From assembly GCF_023006505.1 (NCBI RefSeq), contig NZ_JALBGV010000018.1:21976-85975 (forward strand): a DNA stretch of 64,000 bases, read 5' to 3'. The position numbers and the translations under genes are program-made. The notes under the pieces were generated by a model, which worked only from the letters and a program-made list of their open reading frames with translations, searched no databases and was not told where the DNA came from. Every line of letters begins with the position of its first letter. Positions within the stretch are counted from its first letter, which is position 1. The stretch is from Neorhizobium sp. SHOUNA12A (GTDB lineage Bacteria > Pseudomonadota > Alphaproteobacteria > Rhizobiales > Rhizobiaceae). Below are positions 16,850-26,415 of this stretch, piece after piece.

Positions 16850-18583
16850 ATGAATCCAAAACTCATCATTTTCGACTGTGACGGCGTTCTCATCGACAGC
16901 GAGTATCTGGGGTGCGAGATCCTCACCCGCGCTTTGAAATCCGCCGGATGCCCCATTGGCCTTGAAGAGGTCACGCGCCGATTTACGGGAATCAATTTCG
17001 CGGAATTGTCACGCATTCTGCGCGCGGACTACCAATTCACGACGCCAGCGGAACTGGAGGAGCAGGTCAAGGAGCGGGTCGAGGCCGCTTTTCGAACGGT
17101 GTTGCGGCCGATCACGGGTGTTCGCGCACTCTTGGAACAGCTCAATACGAAAGTCTGCGTCGCCTCCAGCAGCGCGCCCGGGAAACTCCGGCTCGGTCTG
17201 CAGATGACCCGCTTGCTACCTCTCTTTCACCCCAACATCTTCAGCACCGCGATGGTGCCGAATGGAAAGCCGGCACCTGATATTTTCCTGCACGCCGCGC
17301 AAGAGATGGGTGTTGCGCCTCAAGACAGCGTGGTCGTGGAAGACAGTGTCGCAGGTGTGACCGCGGGCGTCAGAGCTGGAATGCGGGTAATTGGTTTTTG
17401 TGGCGGCAGCCATTGCGGACCGGGACATGCGGACCTTTTGAAGGCGGCCGGCGCGGAGGTTGTCATCTTCCAGCTCGCCGACATCCTCAACCATCTTTCC
17501 CCTGGGCTTCGCAGGCCCGTCAACCGAACAAGGGAGGCAGAACCAATGACGACAAACACAAGGCCGGTCAAAACCGCGATCGTCGGCGCCGGGATATGGG
17601 GCGCCAACCACGCGTTGGCGTTGAAGTCGCACGCGGCGGCCGAATTGGCGGTCATCTGTGATCTGGATGAAAACCGCGCCCGCGCCGCAGCCGAACGGTT
17701 CGGCTGCGACTGGTCGACGCGACTAACGGACGTTCTCACCTCGGATGTGGAGGCGGTCACGATCGCCACCCCCGACCATCTCCATCGGGAGCCGGCCGTG
17801 GCCGCGTTGCTTGCGGGCAAAAACGTGCTGATCGAAAAACCTATCGCGACATCGGTCGCCGACGCCAAGGCGATCCTCGACGCGGCCGAAACCGGCGGCG
17901 GCATCCTGATGGTGGATTTTCACGCGCGGTGGCATCCGTTGTTCATGGGTGCCAAATCCTATGCGGAAAGTGGCAAACTTGGTAAGCCGGTCATGGGATA
18001 TGCCCGCCTCAGTGACACTATTTGGGTGCCGACCAAGATGCTGGGATGGGGGGCGCGCTCGGGACCGGAGTGGTTCCTGATGCCACACATGACCGATATC
18101 GTCCGATGGCTCGTCGCCTCCGAGCCGCGGGAAGTCTACGCCAAGGGTTCCAGAGGCGTGTTGCAAAGCCACAATATCGATTGCTTCGACACAATCCAGG
18201 CAATGTTCACCTTCGAGAATGACGCCGTGTTCACTTTGGAAAGCTCCTGGATCCTCCCGGAGAGCTACTCGAATGTGGTGGACCAGCGCCTTACCCTCTA
18301 TGGTACGGAGGGGGGACTCGATCTGCGCAACGAGCCAAACCTTTGGATCTACACCGACCGCTTCCACACGCCGTTTTCGTCGGAAGCCCTCACACGCTAC
18401 GGAAAGGCCTGGGGCTTTCAGTATGAACCGATCAAATATTTCATCGATTGCGTCGCCTCCGGCGACATGCCCGAGGCAACCGGTTACGACGGGCTCGTTG
18501 TGACCGGAATGATCGAGGCGACCCTCAAGAGCATAAAAGAGGGGCGACCGGTTTTGATCAATGAGGTCTTGGGGACCGGCTAA
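16850..18583 (+). CDS. HAD phosphatase fused in frame to a Gfo/Idh/MocA oxidoreductase
   Basis: One uninterrupted frame of 577 residues from the ATG at 16850. Residues 1-215 are a HAD-superfamily beta-phosphoglucomutase-like phosphatase: DCDGVLIDSE (D9, D11), ASSSAPGK, KPAPDIF, VVEDSVAGV. Residues from 233 are a Gfo/Idh/MocA dehydrogenase: AIVGAGIWG nucleotide motif, IATPDHLH, EKP, and a C-terminal sheet domain. Between them the DNA keeps AAGGGAGG and an ATG (17546), a complete gene start, so the second half is probably also made alone; a lost stop codon is the simplest origin. A dephosphorylate-then-oxidise (or reverse) sequence on a sugar or polyol is likely. Confidence 0.85.
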   Translation: MNPKLIIFDCDGVLIDSEYLGCEILTRALKSAGCPIGLEEVTRRFTGINFAELSRILRADYQFTTPAELEEQVKERVEAAFRTVLRPITGVRALLEQLNTKVCVASSSAPGKLRLGLQMTRLLPLFHPNIFSTAMVPNGKPAPDIFLHAAQEMGVAPQDSVVVEDSVAGVTAGVRAGMRVIGFCGGSHCGPGHADLLKAAGAEVVIFQLADILNHLSPGLRRPVNRTREAEPMTTNTRPVKTAIVGAGIWGANHALALKSHAAAELAVICDLDENRARAAAERFGCDWSTRLTDVLTSDVEAVTIATPDHLHREPAVAALLAGKNVLIEKPIATSVADAKAILDAAETGGGILMVDFHARWHPLFMGAKSYAESGKLGKPVMGYARLSDTIWVPTKMLGWGARSGPEWFLMPHMTDIVRWLVASEPREVYAKGSRGVLQSHNIDCFDTIQAMFTFENDAVFTLESSWILPESYSNVVDQRLTLYGTEGGLDLRNEPNLWIYTDRFHTPFSSEALTRYGKAWGFQYEPIKYFIDCVASGDMPEATGYDGLVVTGMIEATLKSIKEGRPVLINEVLGTG

Positions 18584-18865
18584 CGTGACCCCGCGACATT
18601 CGCCCAACAACGAAGCGTTGATCCGCGCTGGTCGAGCCTCTTTGTGCCGGGTCCTGATGGATCACCGGCTGCTCGCCGGTCCTCGAGCGCTGTCCGCACC
18701 CAGGTACCGCCTGTTCAAACCGTTGTTCGAGAGGAGACACCATCGTCTTGTGAGGGCGCGCATAGCCCAGCGCCAACCGCCATTCCCCGGAGAAGCGGTT
18801 GGGGGATATTCCGAAAGAGATCGGATCGCGATAAAACTCACCCGATCGAACGGTGGAGGTTGTCA

Positions 18866-19366
18866 ATGGCAGACAGTTTTACAATCCGGCGCCTGACACC
18901 CAAAGACGCTGCTGCTTTCAGATCGATTCGTCTCGAGGCCTTGCGAAGCGCGCCGCGGTTTTTTGGTTATTCCTTCGCGGAAGAGGCCGTCGAACCGCTG
19001 TCATTTTTTTCGAACCGACTGGAGACACATGTCGTCTTCGGCGTTTGGCGCGAGGATACCCTCAAAGGGATCGCCGCCATGGAGAGGGGGGGCCTCGCAA
19101 AAACACGCCACAAAGGCACGATCTGGGGGATCTATCTGATGCCGGATGCCCGGGGTCACGGGCTGGCCAAGAACATGCTCGCGACGCTGATCAATGACGT
19201 GAGAGGGATGGTGAGCGAGCTCAGACTAACCGTTTCAACCGATAATCCGGCTGCCTATCGCCTGTACCATGACCTCGGCTTCCGGGAATATGGCCGCGAG
19301 CCGCGCGCGCTGAAAATCGGAGATGTCTTCCATGATGAATTCCTCATGGCACTCAGCCTGGAGTAA
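18866..19366 (+). CDS. GNAT-family N-acetyltransferase
   Basis: 166 residues from the ATG at 18866 (GGTGGAGG upstream). Typical GNAT: FTIRRLTPKDAAAFRSIRLEAL start, the V/I-x-Q-x-x-R/G-x-G/A-like motif as PDARGHGLAKNML, and NPAAYRLYHDLGFREYG at the end. Substrate unknown; it may acetylate an intermediate of the upstream pathway or a protein. The 280 bases before it (18584-18865) hold no convincing gene; a longer in-frame start at 18644 has poor codon content. Confidence 0.85.
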   Translation: MADSFTIRRLTPKDAAAFRSIRLEALRSAPRFFGYSFAEEAVEPLSFFSNRLETHVVFGVWREDTLKGIAAMERGGLAKTRHKGTIWGIYLMPDARGHGLAKNMLATLINDVRGMVSELRLTVSTDNPAAYRLYHDLGFREYGREPRALKIGDVFHDEFLMALSLE

Positions 19367-19559
19367 CGGCGGCACCGGTTGGCTGACTCATGTCGGGCGA
19401 GCGGCGCGCTCGGCGGGGCGAAATCGCGGTTGAGCGCCTGCGTCATCAAGCGTGGCGCGCCCGACTATTCGAGCCACACAACAGGGCGCGACGCCGTCCA
19501 ACTTTGTCAATCGACAGGTCGGCGATGTGGAACGCGTTCCCCAACAAACGAGAGTTGCC

Positions 19560-21209
19560 ATGTCCACGATCCTTGCGGTAATCAGCCTTTTTGGCCACAT
19601 CGCGCTGCTCCTGTGGGGAACGCGGATGGTGCAAACCGGCATCCAGCGCGCGTATGGACCGAAATTGAGGAGGTTCCTCGGGGTAGCGCTCCGCGGTCGG
19701 TTCAGGGCTTTCCTCGCCGGTCTGGTCGCCACCGCTATTCTTCAAAGCAGTACCGCGACAGGTATGATCGCGTCGGGATTCGCCGCGAGTGGTTATGTCG
19801 GCCTGGTTCCCGCTCTTGCCATCATGCTCGGCGCCAATGTTGGCACGACGCTTATCACGCAGCTCTTTTCCTTTGATGTGGCAGCGGCGTCGCCCGCCCT
19901 GATTCTGGTGGGCCTGGTATTCTTTCGCCGCGCGATGAAGCCGGAGATGCGTCATCTCGGCCGCGTCTTTATCGGCCTTGGCTTTATGCTTCTCGCGCTT
20001 CACCAGTTGCTGGAGGTCGTGTCTGAATTTTCACGGGCTATGAGATTGGGCTCGGTGCTGAGCATGCTTTCCTCCATGCCGCTTCTCAGCCTCGTGCTCT
20101 CGGCGGCCTTAACCTGGGCCGCTCATTCCAGCGTCGCGGTCGTCTTGTTGGTCATGTCGCTGGCGGCCAACGGCGTGATTGACCCCAATCAGGCATTCGT
20201 TCTCACCCTCGGTGCGAACCTCGGGACAGCTATCAACCCGGTTGTCGAGGCGGCGGGGCCTGATCTTTCCTCCAAGCGGCTTCCTGTTGGTAACCTTTTG
20301 ACCAAGGTCTTCGGGATAGCGGTGGCTTTCGCGGCACTTGATCCTATCGCGTCCTTTATGGCGCCAACCGACGGTGACGGGGCGCGCGCTGTCGCGAACT
20401 TCCACACAGGCTTCAATCTCATCGTATCGCTGATATCTCTGCCTTTCCTGTCGCCGGTCGCGAATATCCTGACAAGGTTGATGCCAAGCAGGCCGGACGA
20501 TACCGATGCGGGGCGACCCCGCTACCTTGAACCTGTGGCACGGGGGACCCCGGCCGTCGCGCTGGAAGCGGCCGCGCGTGAGGTTCTGCGGTTGGTCGAT
20601 ACCTTGGACGAAATGCTGGCGGGTGCCAGGCGCGCGCTCCATGTACCGGATCGCAAGCTGTTTTCGGGATTGAGGAAGCTGGACGACGTTCTCGACCGGC
20701 TCGACAACGCGATAAAGCGATATGTCACGTCGATGGGTCCCGACTGGCTCGGCGAGGCGGAGCACCGCCGGCGGGAACAAATCCTTTTGTTCTCGACGGG
20801 GTTGGAACAAGCGGGTGATGTCCTCGATCGGAACGTCTTTCCTCGTTTGGAGAAGTGTGGCCGCAAAGGGATCGCCTTTTCTGACGATGAGAGGCGGATT
20901 CTTGAAGAGCTCGTGGATCGCCTGATGAGGAATTTAAGGAACGCGGCCGCCCTCTTCATGTCTCAGGATGGCCGCCTGGCACGCTTGCTGATCGATGAGA
21001 AAACGGCATTCCGCACCGCCGAGCGCGAGGGCGCCATAGAACATTTTAGGCGGCTCGGCGAGGGCGATATCAGTGCCGCCGAGGCCAGCTCGGTACATCT
21101 CGACCTGCTAAGCGACTTCAAGCAAATCAACTCACATCTTGTCACCTCGACTGCTTACTCGGTTCTCGACCGATCCCAACAGCAGGTGTTCCCCCTGTCC
21201 GGCTTTTGA
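19560..21209 (+). CDS. Na+/phosphate cotransporter (NptA/PNaS family) with PhoU-like tail
   Basis: 549 residues from the ATG at 19560. The N-terminal half is membrane-embedded and carries the two inverted repeats of the family, with LQSSTATG (about 60) and AHSSVAVV (about 185) as the QSS-like ion/phosphate motifs. The C-terminal part (about 340-549) is helical and PhoU-like (LDDVLDRLDNAIKRY). In bacteria these proteins move phosphate, often outwards. Placed after a phosphodiesterase and a phosphatase, it probably balances phosphate freed from the imported substrate (inference). Confidence 0.88.
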   Translation: MSTILAVISLFGHIALLLWGTRMVQTGIQRAYGPKLRRFLGVALRGRFRAFLAGLVATAILQSSTATGMIASGFAASGYVGLVPALAIMLGANVGTTLITQLFSFDVAAASPALILVGLVFFRRAMKPEMRHLGRVFIGLGFMLLALHQLLEVVSEFSRAMRLGSVLSMLSSMPLLSLVLSAALTWAAHSSVAVVLLVMSLAANGVIDPNQAFVLTLGANLGTAINPVVEAAGPDLSSKRLPVGNLLTKVFGIAVAFAALDPIASFMAPTDGDGARAVANFHTGFNLIVSLISLPFLSPVANILTRLMPSRPDDTDAGRPRYLEPVARGTPAVALEAAAREVLRLVDTLDEMLAGARRALHVPDRKLFSGLRKLDDVLDRLDNAIKRYVTSMGPDWLGEAEHRRREQILLFSTGLEQAGDVLDRNVFPRLEKCGRKGIAFSDDERRILEELVDRLMRNLRNAAALFMSQDGRLARLLIDEKTAFRTAEREGAIEHFRRLGEGDISAAEASSVHLDLLSDFKQINSHLVTSTAYSVLDRSQQQVFPLSGF

Positions 21210-21214
21210 AACCG

Positions 21215-21733
21215 CGGAACCGACATTTCCAAGACATCAGTTCCCGAAATCCACTGCCGGAGAATGATTTTCCAATTGCCGGGCAACGCGGTTTTCTTGT
21301 CAGGAATGAACGGCCGCATGACCAGAAGCCGCTCGCCAAGGCCGGCCAGCGCTTCCGAAAGTTCCTCTACGTCACCAGGAAGTGACGCCATGCCCGCACG
21401 ATCGACCAGTGCTCCCAGTTCGTCTGCCATCTCATCGATCGTCAGGCCGGCCTCAAGCCCGACACCCATTGCGAAGTGTCCCTTTCGGGCTTGCGCCGTT
21501 GTCCACGTCCAGATGAGGTTGGCGCGAGCCTCGAATATTTTCTGATGCAACGCTTTGGTGCCTTCTCCCTCACGCGAAATCTGTCGCGCCCACAATGATC
21601 GGCGTAGGGCCTCATCGAGCAGCTTGGGCAGGTCGGCGCGATCAGCGTCGAGGGCCTCGATCAACCCGAAGACAGTCGCATCAAGACGCTCCACAAGCTG
21701 CGACAGTGCCGCTGGCGGGCCGCAGGCAGCCTA
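21215..21733 (-). pseudogene. Fragment of a DEAD/DEAH-type helicase or helicase-like protein, truncated at both ends
   Basis: The frame holds LLDEALRRSLWARQISREGEG ... NLIWTWTTAQARKGHFAMGVGLEAG ... ALPGNWKIILRQWISGTDV, a region I associate with large plasmid-borne DEAD/DEAH helicases. It starts right after a stop (near 21733), has no proper start, and degenerates after GTDV into unrelated sequence that overlaps the 3' end of the phosphate transporter. Walker motifs are absent. Confidence 0.5.
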
Positions 21734-21794
21734 ACCGGACCTTGCTAAAACGTCACCTTCTGGCTATATTACTGGAAATAAGTCAGAGGTTACC

Positions 21795-22094
21795 ATGGGC
21801 AGCTCGCAAAAACGCGCCATCCAAAACTATCGATCTCGCCTTAGCGAGCGCGGTCTGGCCCGCTTTGAGGTGCTTGGTCGCGATGCCGACCGCGACCTCA
21901 TTCGATCATTGGCGCGCCGCCTTGCCGAAGACGGCCCGGATGCCTCTCGCCTTCGCGCGGCTGTCAGCCAGACCATCGCCGGTGAGCCGCCGAAAAAAGG
22001 CGGCATCCTTGCCGCACTGCGCCGATCCCCGCTCGTCGGAGCCGAGCTCGACCTTAGTCGTCCTCGCGAAGAAGGACGCAAGGTGGAGATCTGA
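21795..22094 (+). CDS. Antitoxin of a VapBC-type pair
   Basis: 99 residues. The N-terminal half (RAIQNYRSRLSERGLARFEVLG) resembles the DUF3018/MazE-like antitoxins that precede PIN toxins; the C-terminal half is a helical linker and a charged toxin-binding tail. The stop codon shares a base with the toxin start. It should bind both operator DNA and the toxin. Confidence 0.75.
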   Translation: MGSSQKRAIQNYRSRLSERGLARFEVLGRDADRDLIRSLARRLAEDGPDASRLRAAVSQTIAGEPPKKGGILAALRRSPLVGAELDLSRPREEGRKVEI

Positions 22095-22534
22095 TGCGAT
22101 ATCTGCTCGATACCAACATCATCAGTAACATCGCGAAACCGACCCCGTCGGAGTCCCTGCTCGTCTGGATGGCCGACCAGAACGACGATGACCTTTTCAT
22201 CGCCTCGCTCACTGTCGCTGAGATTCGCCGTGGCGTGCTTGAGAAGCCATCAGGCAAGCGACGTGACGAACTCGAAACCTGGTTTACGGGGCCGGACGGT
22301 CCGCAGATACTTTTTGCAGGCCGGGTTCTGTCGTTCGACGAGAAAGCTGGCCTCATATGGGCGCGGCTCATGGCCAACGGCAAAGCCAACGGACGCCCTC
22401 GGAGCGCCCTCGACACGATCATCGCCGCCGTTGCCGAAGCCAACGACTGCATCGTCGTGACCGACAACGAAAAAGACTTCTTCGATATCGAGTTCGTCAA
22501 TCCGATCAGGGATGGCGACAGGGGACGGAAATGA
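22094..22534 (+). CDS. PIN-domain toxin, VapC family
   Basis: 146 residues. MRYLLDTNIIS carries the first acidic residue, then SLTVAEIRRG (Glu), ALDTIIAAVAEAND (Asp) and VVTDNEKDF (Asp), which complete the four-acid Mg-dependent RNase site. FitB/VapC proteins cleave tRNA or rRNA. The frame is intact, so the pair is probably functional as a stability module. A short open frame follows at 22531 (MTGPAAAPLEYQLIGL, about 64 codons), of unknown meaning. Confidence 0.88.
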   Translation: MRYLLDTNIISNIAKPTPSESLLVWMADQNDDDLFIASLTVAEIRRGVLEKPSGKRRDELETWFTGPDGPQILFAGRVLSFDEKAGLIWARLMANGKANGRPRSALDTIIAAVAEANDCIVVTDNEKDFFDIEFVNPIRDGDRGRK

Positions 22535-22846
22535 CAGGACCAGCCGCAGCCCCGCTAGAATACCAGCTTATCGGTTTAACCGAGAGCCGCGATGTCGGCG
22601 ATACCCTTTCGGCGCTTGATCAGAAGCAAGGCCGCCTCCGCCTGCAGGCCCTGATCGCAGAGTGGCCGCGCAGAGACCCTGGCAATAGCCGCCGCGAGCG
22701 CCACCGGCCCGATCGCCAGACTTGATACGCGCTCTGGAGCCGCGAAGTGAGGTTCGATCGGACTTGGGACGTGTTGATGGGCGTATATCCGCTCAGGGAG
22801 GCCGCCTTGTCAGTTCCCCACACACCCATGGTCGAAATCAAGCCGC

Positions 22847-23028
22847 TCATTGGCCCGAGCTCGCTGCCGAGGAGGCCTGGGGCATTAAGAATGCGCCTAT
22901 AGCTCGAATGACTGTCCCCAGATCACCCGGATCGTAGGCGACATCTCCGACAAACGCACGCAATTGTCGCTGCTTTTGCGCATCCTCGGCAAAGGCCGGC
23001 GTCAGCGCATCCGGCAGGTTGAGGTATT
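22847..23028 (-). pseudogene. Short C-terminal coding fragment, unassigned
   Basis: The leftward frame YLNLPDALTPAFAEDAQKQR ... FVGDVAYDPGDLGTVIRAIGAFL ends at a stop near 22847 and begins directly after a stop. It may be the tail of a nucleotidyltransferase-type (AbiEii-like) toxin, but the fit is loose. Confidence 0.3.
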
Positions 23029-23667
23029 ATCGCCGTCCCGCGTCGCGCGAAGGTGGCGGCCATCCCTCGTGACAGCCTGTCGCTGTTGAAGGTGAACGAC
23101 CGGCTGAGAATCCAGATATCGTAAAATCCTTCATCCGGCTATTCGCCCGCCCCAGAGCCACCATCGCCTGGATTTTCTCGGCAATGACGGTTTCCCGCGC
23201 ATATCTCCTTGCCCTGCTCATAGGCACGGGCGATGGTGGTGATGGCCTCCAGATCGACCAGACGCGGTATCGCGTCGGCCGCGCTTCCCCGGATGATTGC
23301 TCCCCGATCGTCCACAAAGCGTAGCGCGCCCTGCCGGCAGGCATCATCGGACAGCGTCAAGTACCCGAACTCGGAAGGGCCGTTGCCATAGCTGCGTTCG
23401 GGAAGCCTGCAGCCCCCAGCTATCCGGTGCGGCGTCGGCGAAGACGCCCGCCAATGCGTCGCGCATGTTTCCGGGCTGACCAGATGTCTGAAATGGCCCA
23501 GCGTCAATGGGAAAGCCTGGCTGCACGGCAAAGGCGCGCAGATTTTCGATCCAGGCTGGATCATAGGCAAAGGTCGAGAACTGCCGCGGCCCCGCCTGCG
23601 TAAACCGCAGTTGGCCAACGGGTGTCAAGCTCTCGCCGAGAACGACATGGGCGTTGAAGTCGGTCAT
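23029..23667 (-). pseudogene. hipA: HipA-type toxin gene, frameshifted and truncated
   Basis: It starts as MTDFNAHVVLGESLTPVGQLRF, passes through LAGVFADAAPDSWG (the HipA segment before the kinase core) and then shifts frame near 23400 to SYGNGPSEFGYLTLSDDACRQGAL ... RLVDLEAITTIARAYEQGKE. The kinase half is missing or unreadable. HipA phosphorylates glutamyl-tRNA synthetase; this copy cannot. It overlaps the hipB stop at 23667, the canonical BA order. Confidence 0.65.
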
Positions 23668-24068
23668 CAGAATGACGCGCCGTCCGGATCGACGACATCC
23701 GGATCATCCGGTGCCGTCTTAGCCTTCGCCTTCTGTCTGCGGAGTGTGGTCGCAAAAGATCGCCCGCGACGCGGCTGGCGTTCGACCGTCAATGCCAGAC
23801 CCAGATCGTCCTTGCGGATGTCGATCAGGTCGGCCAGCCGGTCGACAAGGCCAAGTACAACCAGAATATCGGCAAGCGTGCCAATTCCGACACCCGGGCC
23901 CCCCCTTTCCAAGCGCGCGACAGTGCTGGGCGATGTGCCCGCGCGCACGGCCAGATCAGCCACGGCGATGCCGCGCCGCAAGCGAGCGCCTCGGATGTCG
24001 TTTCCCAGTCTTTCAAGGACCAACTTTGATTTCGGCGATCCCATTGACAATAATCCAGATAAGAACAT
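23667..24068 (-). CDS. hipB: HipB-type antitoxin, XRE family
   Basis: 133 residues. The HTH at about 28-80 (GNDIRGARLRRGIAVADLAVRAGTSPSTVARLERGG in outline) is followed by DILVVLGLVDRLADLID, as in HipB proteins encoded just before hipA. The ATG at 24044 may be the true start. It remains intact while its toxin partner is broken. The palindrome GTCATATATGAC lies 17 bases upstream of the ATG at 24068. Confidence 0.78.
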   Translation of the reverse strand: MFLSGLLSMGSPKSKLVLERLGNDIRGARLRRGIAVADLAVRAGTSPSTVARLERGGPGVGIGTLADILVVLGLVDRLADLIDIRKDDLGLALTVERQPRRGRSFATTLRRQKAKAKTAPDDPDVVDPDGASF

Positions 24069-24084
24069 TAAAAGCTAGTTTTAC

Positions 24085-24096
24085 GTCATATATGAC
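24085..24096. promoter_or_regulatory. Palindrome upstream of hipB
   Basis: GTCATATATGAC, a perfect 12-bp palindrome, in the promoter region of the hipBA remnant; a candidate HipB operator by position. Confidence 0.5.
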
Positions 24097-24311
24097 TAAT
24101 TGCCGAATTCGACAAGGCAAGGGCAATAGTTATGACTGGGCCGACCCTGCGCTTATATGCGAGCCATGGGCGTTAGCCCGTTGCAAGAGCGCGGTCGCTA
24201 CCCTGGCGCTCTTTCAAGCGCGCCAATGATCTGTTCCCGATGAGCCGATCTAGCCTATTCGAGAGAGATCAAATCAGACCGAGGCTTTCGAACGGGCGGC
24301 GTTAGTCAACG

Positions 24312-24455
24312 CCGCACCTTGGTGAAAGTGTTCCCGCGTCCCAGGCTATTGCCGCGTGGGAGCAGGGAAGCAAAAAACCAAACAGCACAGCTATCAAGAT
24401 TCTCGATCTTGTTGAGCGTAAAGGGCTGGTCAGGGGCGTGGATATCGGGGAATAA
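24312..24455 (+). pseudogene. C-terminal fragment of an XRE-type antitoxin
   Basis: The frame LGESVPASQAIAAWEQGSKKPN ... AIKILDLVERKG ends at TAA 24453-24455. This is the second helix and C-terminal end of a NadS/HigA2-like HTH protein (the A-x-W-E-Q-G-x-x-x-P motif). The N-terminal half and any toxin partner are gone. The following 24456-24779 holds no gene I can support. Confidence 0.5.
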
Positions 24456-24779
24456 ACGGTGCGGCCTCGGCCGCCTGTCTTTGGTTGCGCGCGCATTCGC
24501 GCGCTTGAACCCTTCTTTCCAGCTTACACCGACGACCGGGGCTTGTCCAATAGCCTCAGTTCCTCCGGCCCGCTCCATTCGGGCTTCGCCCTCCCGTGTT
24601 GTCGGAACTCCACCGCCCTGAGGCGGTGAGGCTTTGGAGCCCCGTTCTGACGGTCGATCGTCCAACCCGCTGACGCGGGCCTTTTAATTGGACGCTCGGC
24701 GCTGGCCAAGGGTTCAGGCGCGGCTTTTGAAAAGAAAGAGCTTCGCTGAATTCAAACCGTTACACAGCGAGGTTTTCCC

Positions 24780-25697
24780 ATGAAGAAGGATATTTACGAG
24801 ACCGTCACCAATCGTATCATTGCCGATCTTGAAAAAGGCGTGCGGCCTTGGATGCAGCCATGGAACGCGGAACATGCGGCGGGGCGGATCACAAGGCCGC
24901 TCAGGGGCAACGGCGTTCCCTATCGCGGCATCAACGTCGTCATGCTGTGGGCCGAGGCTATCGAGAAGGGTTATTCCGCCCCGATCTGGATGACTTTCAA
25001 ACAGGCGCAGGAGTTTGGGGCGCATGTCAGAAAAGGCGAGCGCGGCAGTTCTGTTGTCTATGCCAGCACCCTACAAAGGACGGACACGGACGAGGCCAGC
25101 GGCGAAGAGATCGAGCGCGATATTCCTTATATGAAGGGCTATACGGTGTTCAATGTCGAACAGATCGACGGACTTCCCCAACAATACACTCACCCGGCGC
25201 AAACCGTTCTTGATCCGGTTCAGCGCATTGAACATGCGGAGGCTTTCTTTGCCGCAACCGGTGCGGATATGCGCCACGGCGGGAACCGAGCCTATTACAC
25301 CCCGGGCGAGGACCGAATTCAGCTACCGCCTTTCGAGACCTTCAAGGATGCCGAAAGCTATTATGCCACCTTGGCGCATGAGGGGGTTCACTGGACCAAG
25401 CACAAGAACCGGCTGGACCGCGATCTTGGCCGGAAACGTTGGGGTGATGAGGGCTACGCTATGGAGGAGCTTGTTGCCGAACTTGGCGCGGCCTTCCTTT
25501 GCGCCGATCTCAACATCACGCCGGAAGTTCGTGAAGATCATGCGGCCTATATCGGCAACTGGCTGACCGTCCTTAAAGGCGATAAGCGGGCCATCTTCAC
25601 CGCCGCCGCCCATGCGCAGCGCGCCGCCGATTTCCTGCATGCGTTCAGCGGTGTGGCGGAGCAGCCGGAAGCTCAAACCCGCGCGGAAGCGGCATAG
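24780..25697 (+). CDS. ardC: ArdC-like anti-restriction protein with zincin-like metallopeptidase domain
   Basis: 305 residues. The N-terminal ssDNA-binding part (about 1-125) opens with IYETVTNRIIADLEKGVRPWMQPWN and contains NGVPYRGINVVMLW; the C-terminal zincin domain has LAHEGVHWTKH (HExxH equivalent HEGVH) with a downstream EELVAELGAAFL Glu. ArdC proteins protect incoming plasmid DNA from restriction during conjugation, so it marks this stretch as transfer-related. It stands alone; a truncated ORF follows 10 bases after it. Confidence 0.92.
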   Translation: MKKDIYETVTNRIIADLEKGVRPWMQPWNAEHAAGRITRPLRGNGVPYRGINVVMLWAEAIEKGYSAPIWMTFKQAQEFGAHVRKGERGSSVVYASTLQRTDTDEASGEEIERDIPYMKGYTVFNVEQIDGLPQQYTHPAQTVLDPVQRIEHAEAFFAATGADMRHGGNRAYYTPGEDRIQLPPFETFKDAESYYATLAHEGVHWTKHKNRLDRDLGRKRWGDEGYAMEELVAELGAAFLCADLNITPEVREDHAAYIGNWLTVLKGDKRAIFTAAAHAQRAADFLHAFSGVAEQPEAQTRAEAA

Positions 25698-25707
25698 GAG
25701 ACGGAGC

Positions 25708-25800
25708 ATGAAAAAGACCTATGTTTCCGAAGGTGAGACCCAGCTCGGTTCGATGTGCTGCGGCCGTCGCACTTCGTCAATTGAGGCTCGGACATCCTAG
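25708..25800 (+). pseudogene. Truncated small ORF after ardC
   Basis: A good ribosome-binding site (GGAGACGGAGC) and ATG start a 30-codon frame, MKKTYVSEGETQLGS, that quickly becomes atypical and stops. It is probably the 5' end of a gene cut by rearrangement. The stretch 25801-26185 that follows has no recognisable gene. Confidence 0.35.
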
Positions 25801-26185
25801 CGATAGGCGCGTCGTGTCGTATGCTGCCAACCTGGGCTGCTTGCGGTGGGCTACTGCCTTTGATTCATTGGGATCGAAAGGAGGCGGCCGCAAGCAATTT
25901 AATAAGTCCTTCTCTATTCGGCGTGTCGAGGTCAAGCGCTTTCGAGCTTTCCGGTATTGCCGGTGGGAAAAGCCTTTCGCGGGTCTCGCTTCTCTTCGGG
26001 ATGAGCATATTGGCTCTCCACATATGGGATCAGAAGGATAAGGCGGAACAATCTGAGCCACGTCCTGATCCTGTTATGCGGATCGGTACTGGACTCATGG
26101 CGAACTCGTCTTATCCATCGTCCCGCGAAGGACATTTCACCGCCAGCAGGCGGAACTTGGTTACCCCTTTAAAGCAGAATACTTA

Positions 26186-26415
26186 GGTTGCCGTCGCCAT
26201 ATCCTTCGTCCAGCGGAACTCCGAGCCATCACTCCACATCCGATGGATGATCACTGACAGTCTTCGCGCCAAGGCGACGACGGCTCTCTGCAAGCCTCGG
26301 CGTTTGGCGATATTCATCGCCCAGGCTTTCAGCCACGACCATTTCTGCACCCGTGTCAGCAGCGATTGTGCGGCTTCATAGAGCAGCGTTCTCATCATAG
26401 CGTCGGCAACGACAT
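26186..26415 (-). mobile_element. IS110-family transposase C-terminal fragment
   Basis: The leftward frame ADAMMRTLLYEAAQSLL ... KWSWLKAWAMNIAKRRGLQRAVVALARRLSVIIHRMW matches the end of IS110/IS116-type transposases (DEDD enzymes). The catalytic N-terminal half is absent, so it is inert. 26416-26874 holds no supported gene. Confidence 0.7.

Noticed and set aside
17723..18610. A 295-codon leftward open frame
   Set aside because: Antisense to the Gfo/Idh/MocA domain; high-GC coding DNA commonly leaves such long open antisense frames.
20109..20810. A 233-codon leftward open frame opposite the phosphate transporter
   Set aside because: Antisense shadow with no motifs; the plus-strand transporter is unambiguous.
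23744..24229. A 161-codon rightward open frame over the hipB region
   Set aside because: Antisense to hipB for most of its length; the short part beyond it (from 24091) has no family or ribosome-binding site.
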